From Mesorhabditis belari (Eukaryota > Nematoda > Chromadorea > Rhabditida > Rhabditidae), in the NCBI GenBank assembly GCA_958450365.1, contig CAUEEP010000757.1, positions 124,001 through 188,000 of the forward strand: a DNA stretch of 64,000 bases. The letters run 5' to 3'. The position numbers and the translations under genes were made by a program. Under the pieces are notes generated by a model. The model was not told the DNA's origin, made no database searches, and saw only the letters and a list, made by a program, of their open reading frames with translations. Positions 54,133 to 64,000 of this stretch are shown here, in pieces (the first letter of the stretch is position 1; each line of letters starts with the position of its first letter).

Positions 54133-54539
54133 TCTTCTAATTTCAAGTCTTCAACAAGTTCGGAGTCGATGTTGATCACTAAAATAGAAAAATTATTGAA
54201 GAAAAGCTTGCTGAAGTTATAGAAAACAAAACGTAATGTAAAGCGGGCATTTTAAAAGAATCTAGTATAGGAAAAGTTGAATCGGTTAGATCGCAAAGAG
54301 GCCACAAACGATTGGCGTCAATTGGAATGTGTCCTCGGGGAAAGCTCCTTACATAGCAAAGCCGCAAAAAGTACAAGGTTTGTCTAAAGACATTGTACCC
54401 TTGACAAAAACGAATTTACAAGTTTTGACGGAAAAGGATTAGAGAAGCTGTACATTTTAACTTAAATTAGCTACTGACCTTGTAGAATTTTCAAACAGGA
54501 CTTAGAATTTGTGGAACTGACGTGAGTATTTACGAGGGT

Positions 54540-54982
54540 TGGACGAAGCAAAAAGAGTTGGCAATAGACTTGCTTATCGATATTATCAATAAAAACGGCA
54601 AGCTCATGTTTGATCGTTCAGATTCAGATCGATTTCTAGAACAGCTATCAATCTGCAAATTGGAAAGTCAAGAATGTCAACTTTTGATTGCTATTTTATA
54701 CATAGCGACTTTTAATGAGTAAGCAAGCACCTCATAAATCTTATCGATACTTAGCGATATCGGAAGTATCGATAAGTATTGATAAGCTTCTTAAGGCACT
54801 CACCTATGAGAATTTGCTATGTATAAAATAGCAATCAAAAGTTGACATTCTTGGTTTTCCAATGAAACAATTTGCAGATTGATAGCTGTTCTAGAAACCG
54901 AGATCTGAACGGTCAAACATGAGCTTGCCGTTTGTACCGATAATATCGATAAGCAAGTCGATAGTCTAGTTGAAAACTGCAA
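54540..54982. mobile_element. Foldback element with ~170-bp arms
   Basis: Left arm contains GGCAATAGACTTGCTTATCG, CGGCAAGCTCATGTTTGA and AGAATGTCAACTTTTGATTG; the right arm (to about 54965) is the complement. The centre has the smaller palindromes CTTATCGATACTTAGCGATA / TATCGGAAGTATCGATAAG. The short ORFs here are arm-derived. Confidence 0.85.
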
Positions 54983-55089
54983 GCAAATCTTTTCGTTTAT
55001 AGCTACAAAATTGAATTAAAAATATTTAGTTGCATCATTGATTCTAATCAAGTTATTAACTGAAGTATTTCTAAGCTTTGTCTTTATCT

Positions 55090-55313
55090 GGGGGTGGCTA
55101 CTTTGGGCCAAATTTTTTGTCTTTTGCGCAACTCGCTATAACTTTCTTCTAAGCCGGTCAATCATTATGATTTTAGTGTCATTTTGTTTAACATGTTGAG
55201 AACTACAAAATGACACTAAAATCATAAAGATTGATCCACTTAGAAGAAAGTTATGGTGAGTTGCGCAAATGACCCAGTTACGCAAAAAATTTGTCGCAAA
55301 GTAGCCACCCCCC
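55090..55313. mobile_element. Foldback element, family of 36105-36500
   Basis: GGGGTGGCTACTTTGGGCCA at the left and the complement (TTTGTCGCAAAGTAGCCACC) at the right; the arms carry AACTTTCTTCTAAG and ATGATTTTAGTGTCATTTTG. The centre is about 55200. No ORF of interest. Confidence 0.87.
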
Positions 55314-55730
55314 TTTGTCTCTTTCAAAACCGTTTATTTTAATGTTAAATAATGTTGTTTACTATCAGCAGCTTTTGCTCTTGTAACTTCGACCTTTGAT
55401 CCCATATTCTATCAGTTTTGTGATGTAATGCAATCTTTTTTTCATTTCTTTCCCATTCCCTGGTTACATCATGGATCTATTTGAACAGACTTATGACAAA
55501 CGTTGATCAGAAAAGACAATCAAAACGGTATGGCCCTTTCTTCAAACAAATCCTCTTTGTCTCGGTCAAAAAGGAAGGGCCACCGGAACGTCGTGTAGTC
55601 TGCTAACCCCCTCGAGCATCTCAAAAACCATTGCCCCTTTTTGAATTAAGAGCCCTTATTTTGACTTGATTTTTTTGTGTGTATTTTCTTTGTTTTTACT
55701 TTCCTTCATTAATTTTTATTTTTAGATTGG

Positions 55731-56905
55731 ATGAACGTGCCGCAGCACATCGGCGTTATGGGAGACGCCAAATACATCCCCAATGGAACCATTAAAGTTC
55801 GTTTTATCTATTTTAGAGCTTAAAATATATCTAATTCTAATGTTTCTAATGATAAAATGCTAGATTTAAGAGAGTAATTAAAAGCTTAATGTTAAACTAA
55901 TTATAAGTAATTGAAAAAAATTAATAATAAATTAAAAATACTAGCTATATCCATTAATGAAGTTTTATTTAAACTGCCATACGTCATTTATGTTCTGTTT
56001 AGAGCGACGCAAAATGGCAAGAAAGGGACCAAATCGTGGAGAAAATGCACGTGCCCGAACGCTTAATGGTCGCCGGAGGAAATGATGTAAGAGGAGCATC
56101 CGCGCCACCAATGGAAGTTCTTCTCGATCGAATGCCCGATGTCGTTAAGGTACGCTATTTAAATTTAATTTTTAAACCTTTTTTGGACATTCCTTTTGAA
56201 TATTTAGATTTTGCTCTATTTAGTGAGACTTGTTAAAGGATAAAAATGTTATTAATCAACTAATTATTATTCTTTAGCGAACTTCGATGCAATTCGACCT
56301 ACCCGAAACGTTAACGCTGGATCGAACGAGTTTCCCCGATGTGATTGAGCCAAAACATGTAAGTGTATGTTTAGATAAAATAATGTTATATTATCTGTTT
56401 TTCGAATTCTTCTTTCTGGGTCACGCCTTTTAAAATTTTATTTTTAGGACGATTCACGATCAGCTGCCTCAATAGCCATCGACGACAATCCATTGCAAGA
56501 AATCAAATTGATGAGGCGACAATTGACGACTCTTTCAGCACGGGTATATCAGGTAATTTTCAAGTTTTAACCAGCAGAAAAACTGGCTCACTTTTACAAA
56601 AGAAACCTAGTAAAATGTCATATTTTGCCGCTTTGTGAAGAAATTTAATTCTGCTCCAGTTTTAATTTTTCCGTTTGTTTTTAAGGCTAGTCTTAAAAAC
56701 TAAAAGCTCAGTGATAGTCTTAAAAGCTTAAAAAAATAGGTGGTATTAAATTAAGACAATTTTATTTTTGATAACAGAAAATGGAAGATTTGTCATTTAG
56801 ATGGAAGAAGAATATGAAAGGAGACGATCTCGCGAAACTCTTCAATGGTTTCTCACTCTTGCCGGTGCCGTTGGTGTACTCATGCTAAGCATTCTCCGAA
56901 GATGA
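55731..56905 (+). CDS. mff: Mitochondrial fission factor (MFF/Tango11 type), 167 aa
   Basis: Five exons, all phase 0: 55731-55796, 56003-56149, 56278-56358, 56448-56552, 56801-56905. The start follows a TTTTTAG acceptor by 5 nt. The motif MHVPERLMVAGGND is the conserved MFF repeat-type motif (residues ~33-46), here near the N-terminus. Residues ~115-145 are Glu/Arg/Gln-rich and coiled-coil-like (LMRRQLTTLSARVYQMEEEY), and the protein ends with a tail anchor (WFLTLAGAVGVLMLSIL) plus RR. MFF recruits the dynamin-like GTPase DRP-1 to the mitochondrial outer membrane (and peroxisomes). VWA8 follows 319 bp downstream on the same strand. Confidence 0.92.
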
Positions 56906-57108
56906 ACATTACCATTGAATTGTGTTGTGCCATTTGATCTGTACATAAATTTCTCCTTCATTATTGATGATTGGTTTTAATTTTTCGCGATGTGCTTGTA
57001 ATTCGTTCCTAAAATACAAAGCCTGTGCACTATCTCTTGCTCATTTGTATTTTAGTAGAGTAGTTAAGTCAATAGCTTGTATTTATGGATTAATTGTATT
57101 TTAAAACT

Positions 57109-57217
57109 AATAAATTATTGCGAACTTGCACAAAGGGTAAAATTAAAAAGATAAAACTTATCGGCAATTTAATTTTCTTGGATTGAATTGAAAAACCAAC
57201 TCTCAATGCATTTTTAG
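57109..57217 (+). promoter_or_regulatory. Operon-like junction: mff poly(A) signal and VWA8 trans-splice acceptor
   Basis: AATAAA at 57109-57114 lies about 200 nt after the mff stop, and TTTTTAG ending at 57217 lies 7 nt before the VWA8 start. A gap of ~90 nt between the likely cleavage site and the acceptor matches the typical spacing of SL2 operons in C. elegans. This is inferred from spacing and signals only. Confidence 0.55.
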
Positions 57218-57224
57218 ACGCTGA

Positions 57225-60200
57225 ATGCGCCTATTGGCAGTTTATCAAGTAGCGAGAAGAGGAATTTCAAAGGTGGATACAGATTTAAATTTAATAGTTT
57301 TGGATTACATCATGGACTTACAAGGGACTATCGCAAACACAGTTTTAAACGACTTTTCAGAATGCGGCCAGCCCTCTCGGGCACCTTAAAATCGGAAATG
57401 TTCGTGTTGATGTGAAAAACCCGAAAAATCCTCATCTCGTACCTGCTGGCTTTGGTAAGCTAGAAAAACTCATTGCGTAATCCTTCAATAAGAGATTTGA
57501 TACTTTTGAAGGGACATCTGGTGACTCTATTGACCAGATCGCAAGACAAAAACCAATTTGAGCTTCACAAAACCCATCGCCCGAAGTGGTGAGGCATTTG
57601 AAATGGCTTCTCCAAAAAGATGTCCTTCGACAAGACGTTTTCTTGCTTGGACCACCCGGTTTATTGAGATCACATCTTGTATTACAGGTTAAACAAATGA
57701 TCCTAAATCAATTCGAAATGAATTTCCAGTACCTAGAGTTTATCAATCGTGAATATGAGTACCTTTCATTGACAAGAGATACAACTGATGCTGATATAAA
57801 ACAAAGAAGAGAGATTCTATCAGGAACAGCCCTCTATTCTGATCTTTGTGCTGTTCGGGCGGCTTTGAAAGGTTAGAATTAATATCTGGGTGAAAAATTT
57901 TTGATTCTTTACCAGATTCTAAAAATCTATTTCCAGGAAGAGTTCTCATTATTGATGGAGTTGAAAGAGCTGAACGAAATGTGCTCCCTATCTTGAACAA
58001 TTTGCTAGAGAATCGCGAGATGCAACTGGATGACGGTCGTTTCTTAATGAAACACGATGCTTATGATAAATTATTGGATGTAAGTGATAAGATAAAGCAC
58101 AATATAAAGAATGTTTAGAAATATACCGCTGATGAGCTGACAAAGATGGGTGTCGAGCGAGTGTCGGAGGAATTTCACGTGGTCGCACTTGGTCTACCCG
58201 TTCCCCGTTTTCCCGGTCACACTCTCGATCCACCACTTCGATCAAGATTCCAGTGTCACGATGTACCGTTTCTTGGATTTGAGGTAAGCAATAATATATC
58301 GTTTTCCAAAAAAGTGCGCTTAAAAAGCTACCGTTTTTCGAAAGATTTTAAAATTAGCTATGGTCTAGCCTAGGATTATGATACCTTTTTCCTAAGCATC
58401 TTTTAAAAACACTTTCGCTAATCATTAGATCAATGAATATCTTTATCAATTTTCAGGCAATGACTTCTCTTTTCAAAGCGATGTCTCCATCAGTTGACGG
58501 TGATCGAGTGAATTCCCTCGTTTCTCTTGCTTATGCTCTCAATTCACAAGATCAATTAACTCTCCCATCATTCCCCATTGATAATCTATTGAAAATAGCG
58601 AGAATTTGGGTAAGTTGAGCTTAAAATTCAAAACATTAACCAAATCTCCAGGAAACGAATCCAAATTTCACATCAGAAGACATATTCTTAATGTTGTATC
58701 CGATCGAAACGATTATGAAAGAAAACGAGAGAAATGTTGTAAGAGATTTCATGAAGAAATTCGGCGTTATCGAAGAGAGGGTTTGTTAGGGAAAATATAT
58801 AAAATTTAAAGGAAAATTTTCAGCCTCAAGCATCTCATGGAAAAATTGAGTCAATAACGATGAAAAGTGAACAAAATGAAGTGAATGCTGAATATAACGG
58901 GAAACAGATTGAGTTCACTGCGCCGAAAGGATCAGCAACCGTATTCAAGTGGGATTTTGGTTTTAAATAGTTTAAAAAAAACAAGTTTTTAGAGATTCAC
59001 AATATGTATCGACAAATCTGCAAGAACGGCTTGTGACAGAAATGAGTTGTTCACATGCACATGGGGATTTTGGTTTATTAGGTGCAAAAGGAAGCGGAAA
59101 AACGATGGTGATCGAGGAATTCGCGAAAAGAATGGGATACACAACGGATACAATGGTTATGTATCAAGTAAGTTTAACAATTGAGCAAAAATTAAAGAAA
59201 TTTCTAGGATTTGAACAGTCGAGAGTTGCTGCAACGACGCAGAATGCTGCCAAATGGGGACACGATTTGGGAGGACAGTCAACTTGTGATCGGTGAATAA
59301 ACTCTAGTAGCTTTGATATAAATTGCCCATTTTAGCAGCGAAATCTGGTGGGATTTGTGTGTTGGATGGAGTTGAACGTGTGCATGCAAGCGCCTTGGAA
59401 GTCCTCGCCCCACTTGTCCACCATCGACATCTTGATCTTCCCGATGGATCCCGACTTGTCTCACAACAAGAATTTGATCTAATTGCGAAGAAAATGAACG
59501 CCACTAAAGAAGAACTTGAACAAAAGTATGTATAGATTTCCTTCAATCTAATCCCATTTTAGAAAACTGTACCCAATCGGCTCATCATTTCGTTTGATTC
59601 TTGTCGGTGATAGTGATTGTGGGGATCATATCTGGCTAAATGAGCCAACACTTGCCATTTTACCTTTTCACACTTTGCAACCGCTTCCAATCGATCAACA
59701 AATACAAGTTATTACTCAATTGGTTCCCGATGCGCATCAAGGAACAGTCGAGAAATTAGTCGAGTTTGTGGATTCGTTAAGGAAAAGTCATGATGCTGGG
59801 GTGAGTTGATGGATTAATGGAGCAAATTAATATAAACATCAGATTTTTCAAAATCATTTTTAGTTACGAGGAGTTGCCACGTCATTGTCCCTTCGTAAAC
59901 TCATTCATATCACTCGCCGAGATGCTCTACATGGAGGAGAATTGAGAACTCTGATTGAAGGGGCAGCTCTTTCTCGTTTCCTTCCATCAATCACGAGAAC
60001 CGCTTTCACCACGTCACTTACAAATGCAGGGATTAGAGATGTGACCAAGAAACATGAAGCAGGTAATGGAAAGGGAAAACTTTACACTTACCGTAAAAAT
60101 TTTCCCTCTAAAATTCTTTTTCGTACCCTAGCTAGTATACCAAAATTTTTAAGAGCTCAAAAATAGGTCTTTTTCTTGGATTTTCATCCGGTTTTCGACG

Positions 60201-63200
60201 TCATTAAGCTTTTTTTAGTCTATAACTATTATTTAAAAGCTTTGGAAATCTTTAAAAAGGTGAACATTTTGCTATCAGAGAGTTGATAAATCTGGAAAAT
60301 GAAAAATTTCGTCTAAAAAAGGGGTTTTCTCTTAGAGAGTGCTCTTTAATTGGAATAAATACGTTCCTTTTTTAGGTTATCAACTCGACATGGCTTCGAT
60401 CAGTCGAGAAGTAAAGCCTGGAGAAGAGACATTGATTCCATCAACATTGTTCTACGAGAATCCTCAACATACAGCTGTTCTTAGGGATTTGGCCAGGGAT
60501 TTCAGATTGGATTCGCATTTGTTGTTGATTGGAAATCAGGTGAGCCACAATCGCAGATTTGTAGACTTGATTTTGAGGGTAACTTTGCCAGCTTATAGCT
60601 TAGACTTAACTTTAGATAGTAAAACTGAGCTGCGTATAACATGGTTGTAGACAAGAAACTGTTGAATTGAAATTCATTTAGGGAGTCGGCAAAAACAAAC
60701 TTGCCGATCGCTTTCTGCAGTTGATCGGACGACCCAGGCATTACATGCAACTACATCGGTAGTAGAAGCTTTATATCCGAGTCAAATCTCATTTTAGAGA
60801 TACAACTGTCGAATCACTGACAATGCAGACAACGATCGATGGTGGAAAGCTGAAACACGAGGATTCAGCCCTTGTGAAAGCTGTCAAAAAGGGACATGTG
60901 CTAGTGGTGGATGAGGCGGATAAAGCACCATTGCATGTGATTGCCATTTTGAAGAGTTTACTGGATTCCGGTGAGTTATATAAACCTATAAAATATATAC
61001 ACTGAATAGATCAATTAGTTTACGAATTTAGGCACTTTAATGCTTGGTGATGGTCGCCGAATCCAACCCGCTCATCTTCCACAAAGTGACAACACAATCA
61101 CCTTGCATCCCGATTTCAAAATGATCATGCTAGCTAATAGGTGAGCTAGTTAGATATATAAAATACCAGCCGATATATAAATATATAAAGTAGGTACTCT
61201 AATAGAAACTCTAATAGAACGGCTTCCTATAGGAGCGTCGTGTAGTCTAAGTTTACTCTCAAATAAACGCTCATATCTTGACACCAGTACAGACAGACAT
61301 TGCTCCTTTATAGATTATCCAAATTCATATCCAAATTTAGACCCGGTTTCCCATTCCTTGGAAACGATCTTTTCGGTGTTCTGGGTGATCTCTTTTCCGT
61401 GCACACTGTCGACAATCCGAGTCGAGAAAGCGAAATGCAAATGTTGAAGCTATACGGACCAGGTGAGAAAAATTGAGGTTTCAAAAGGAAATTATTTCGT
61501 TCAGCTGTTCCCGAAGATCATTTGATCAAGCTGATCTCTGCCTTCTCTGAATTGAGAGATCAAGCTGATCAGGGATTACTCCAATATCCGTACAGCACGA
61601 GAGAACTTGTCAATATTGTGAAACATGCAAATGTAAGTGAAATAATAATTTGAGTAGTTTTTTTTTAGTTTAAAACTTTCAAACGTTAGCTGAATTTCTC
61701 TTTCTGTACTCTTTCTTTGAATTTTCATTCTATTCAGGCCTTTCCGAATGATTCCCTCCAATCAATTGTCGGAAATGTTTTCGATTTCGATCGTTACAAT
61801 GAGGAAGTGGTGAAAACGATTGAGGGTGTCTTCCAAAAACACGGAATTCCATTAGGTCAGACAAATTAATCGATATTTTGTTCATTTTCTTGATTTGACG
61901 GGTTTCTTCTCTCTTTTTGAGCTTATTTGTTGACCAATAAAAAATTTTTATTTAAACGTCAAATACAAAAACAATTGCATTTTCAAAGTTTTAATATTTC
62001 TAGGCGTTGAAAACATCAAAGATCGCGTTTTTCTCTCACATCGCTTTGATATTCCGCCTTTGAGACAAATCGGTACTTGGGGATTGAAAGATAATGTCTC
62101 GCCGAGAGTTCTTCAAGTCAACAAAATCCCGCATAAATTAGAGGTAAAAACATATTTGTTATAAGAAAAACTCAAGGTTTTTAGACTCGACGATTGGTGA
62201 AGAAGAGTCAAGTGTTGAAGTTGGAGAAAGAGCATATGAGAGCGGGACAGTTCACTGAACAGGTTTGTATTGATATTCATCTTTATCTTAGCTACTTTCT
62301 ACAAAAAGCCTTTCAGGAATGCAACTGGCAAATCCCAATGTTGGATGTGAATTTGTGCTCGGATGCGTTGATGTTGGATAAAACGTTGATCGTTGCGACT
62401 GTCAATCCGCCAGCTCTCTATATTGTCGAGGATTTGGAAGCAAATCAAACGGTAAGCTGGAAAATAGTATGCCAGATAAATGGAACATTGAATATCTCTT
62501 GCTTCAAAGAATTAGCAGATATTCAGTTTTGGCATTCAGTTTTATCTTGGACATACGGTATTATATTAAAAAGAGCAGGCTCTGTCTGTACGAGCATTTT
62601 CTCGGCCGTCTTTTGACCAATAGAGCTAAAACTTCTTTAGAAAACCTTAGAATATATTGTAGTTATTCCATTTAAAAAGATCAAAGTTGAGTGAAGTACT
62701 CGGGAATCGAACCCGGACCGCGTGGGCCAAAGACATGCACGCTTCCGACTGCGCCATGGTGAAACCTGGCCAGAAAAACCAGCTCTTAGGCGTTTGATCA
62801 ATAAAATTCCTTTCAGGTTCTCGAATGGGACCTCACTGAGTACATCAAACGACCAAATCGGGACCGTTTTGAGCCAAGAATTCGTTTAGGACGCTTTGGA
62901 GACTTTGTCATTTTACACGAAGAAGCAGTTAGTTTTCAAAGATATTAAAAACAAAAAAATATTTCAGCAAAACAAACTCCTCGTTGTGAATACAGAAGAG
63001 CAATTCATCGGAACGATCAATCAAAAAGGGACTTTACAAGAAACATTCGAAAAAAGTACTTAAATTATTAGATTTACAAAGATACGCATTTAGTGTTTTC
63101 CAAAGAAAATCCGTATTGGAGAATGGTTGATGGGAAGAAACCGATGATATTTGAGAGAGGAGGGACAAAAGGGACATTGTTGACGTTGAGGGAAACGATT

Positions 63201-64000
63201 CAATTTGAGTTCCCTGAATCTGTTAGTGATGTTATCAATGCATCCGATGATCGATGGATCATTCATTGGAAGGTAAAAGGAAATGAAAACATTTACATAT
63301 TAAAATCTAGAATGGAAACCCGTCATCGCTGCTTTGTTTTGAGAATGGTGATCTCTTGATTCGTGCTATCAACTCCAATCTACCTGACCTCAAAATTCAA
63401 GCGATCAAAGAAATCCCTCAAAAAGACAACCTTCTACTATCAGCTGATGGATTTTATTGTTTAAAAAGCAATGGATTTCCAAAAACAATTGTAAGATTGA
63501 AATTCTTAATTTCTAATGATTCAGTTTTAGTCTCAATCAGAGCTCTTTGGATCTGAAAGGAAATTGAATGAAGAAGAGAATGTGATTGATGGGAGAAGAC
63601 CGTATTTTGTGAAAGAATCGATGGGTAAGTTAAACAATTAATAGTTTTATTCTTATTATTAAATATATCAAATATTGAATTTACTAAATTTATGTAGGGT
63701 ATTTGGATAATGGCCGAAACACTGTTGCGCTTGAGGGAGGAGTCCTTGTGAGTGCAAAAGCGAAATGGGAAACTCCGGACTATGCGCTGGCAAAGGGTTT
63801 TTTTAAAAATCAATCGATTAATTATTGAAATTTCTAGACATCCCAGCGAGTACCATTGCCGGTTTCCTAGAAGCAGTCGATTCGATAAATGGCTTTGTGC
63901 AATATGTACCCGTCCCAATCCCTCGATATCACTCGTATCATCAAAAATGGATGCATGCAATATCAAAGGTTATTTTATTGTTAATGGCGTGGCGATTATT
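57225..64000 (+). CDS. vwa-8: von Willebrand factor A domain-containing protein 8 (VWA8), 3' truncated
   Basis: About 30 exons before the window edge, phases agreeing where checked: 57225-57272, 57361-57454, 57563-57687, 57730-57871, 57937-58079, 58119-58283, 58457-58609, 58652-58780, 58824-58948, 58993-59167, 59208-59292, 59336-59525, 59563-59800, 59864-60062, 60376-60539, 60682-60758, 60798-60970, 61032-61140, 61341-61462, 61505-61632, 61738-61855, 62004-62143, 62185-62262, 62317-62451, 62817-62927, 62968-63055, 63094-63272, 63314 onward. The N-terminus (MRLLAVYQVARRGISK) fits a mitochondrial signal. AAA-type modules show VFLLGPPGLLR, LLGAKGSGKT (Walker A), LIGNQGVGKNKL (Walker A) and HVLVVDEADKAPL (Walker B), LANRPGFPFLGND. 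The C-terminal VWA domain is beyond the window. VWA8 is a mitochondrial AAA+ ATPase of poorly known role. Introns hold two SINE copies. The third exon's acceptor (TTTGAG) is weak. Confidence 0.93.
61280..61325 (+). mobile_element. SINE 3'-end fragment
   Basis: GTACAGACAGACATTGCTCCTTTATAGATT resembles the 3' end of the SINE family. The rest is absent. It lies in the 61141-61340 intron of VWA8. Confidence 0.5.
62558..62772 (-). mobile_element. tRNA-derived SINE copy in VWA8 intron
   Basis: On the minus strand: head with A box (ATGGCGCAGTCGGAAGCGTG) and perfect B box (CCGGGTTCGATTCCCG) at about 62765-62695, then body AGAAGTTTTAGCTCTATTGG and CAAAAGACGGCCGAGAAAAT, then GTACAGACAGAGCCTGCTCT at the 3' end. 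The head and body match 6790-7172; this is the best-preserved copy. It is antisense to VWA8, within the 62452-62816 intron. Confidence 0.85.

Larger units (their letters stand above)
54180..55730. other. Divergent intergenic region between zfr and mff
   Basis: Contains two foldback elements (54540-54982 and 55090-55313) and AT-rich sequence. It must carry the upstream control of both divergent transcription units. I see no defined promoter motif or gene. Confidence 0.5.

Noticed and set aside
54522..54982. Two ORFs sharing a SLENQECQLLIAILYIA-like segment on opposite strands
   Set aside because: They are the two arms of the same foldback element.

Overview
The window looks like a gene-containing piece of a nematode nuclear genome, most likely a rhabditid. 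The evidence is many short introns with TTTTCAG-type acceptors, introns as short as about 40 nt, acceptor-like sites a few bases before start codons (as expected for spliced-leader trans-splicing), closely spaced same-strand genes that look like operons, and proteins with nematode-type relatives (a HAR-1-like CHCH protein, a DUF1679 CHK-like kinase, a DUF19-like secreted protein, PIKfyve/PPK-3, VWA8). I cannot name the species. Exon models were built by hand from reading frames and splice signals; coordinates are inferred from sequence, not from transcripts.

Layout. 1-17 kb: a region bounded by long inverted repeat arms (148-876 and 16100-17004). Inside are a decayed Tc1/mariner transposase (1373-1880, minus), a CHCHD2/10-type gene (2059-2824, minus), a 19-exon gene for an 822-residue protein combining CENP-B/psq-like DNA-binding helices with a C2H2 finger (5200-13399, plus), and a two-exon C2H2 gene (13470-14686, plus). 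17-22.8 kb: TIR elements, minisatellites and a small secreted cysteine-rich protein gene (18202-19455, minus). 22.8-34.6 kb: an RNF19-type RBR ubiquitin ligase (plus) with very long 5' introns full of duplicated blocks and polypyrimidine tracts. 34.6-36.8 kb: TIR and foldback elements and tRNA-like sequences. 36.9-41.6 kb: a DUF1679 CHK-like kinase gene (minus) carrying pieces of its own exons duplicated in its introns. 43-54.1 kb, minus: an intronless ZFR-type gene followed at 171 bp by ppk-3 (PIKfyve). 55.7-64 kb, plus: a mitochondrial fission factor gene (mff) followed at 319 bp by VWA8, which runs off the right edge.

Themes. Two gene pairs (zfr then ppk-3; mff then VWA8) have operon-like spacing and signals. 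The mff/VWA8 pair joins two proteins expected at mitochondria. Introns hold nearly all repeats: several TA-flanked MITE families sharing a TACCGTA start, foldback elements, a tRNA-derived SINE family, tRNA-like sequences with internal minisatellite growth, and 10-bp or 20-bp minisatellites. The most unusual items are the CENP-B-like/C2H2 gene inside the large inverted repeat, the near-complete empty site of a MITE, the self-complementary exon copy inside the CHK-like gene, the tRNA-like minisatellites, and the duplicated splice-site units in the RNF19 locus.
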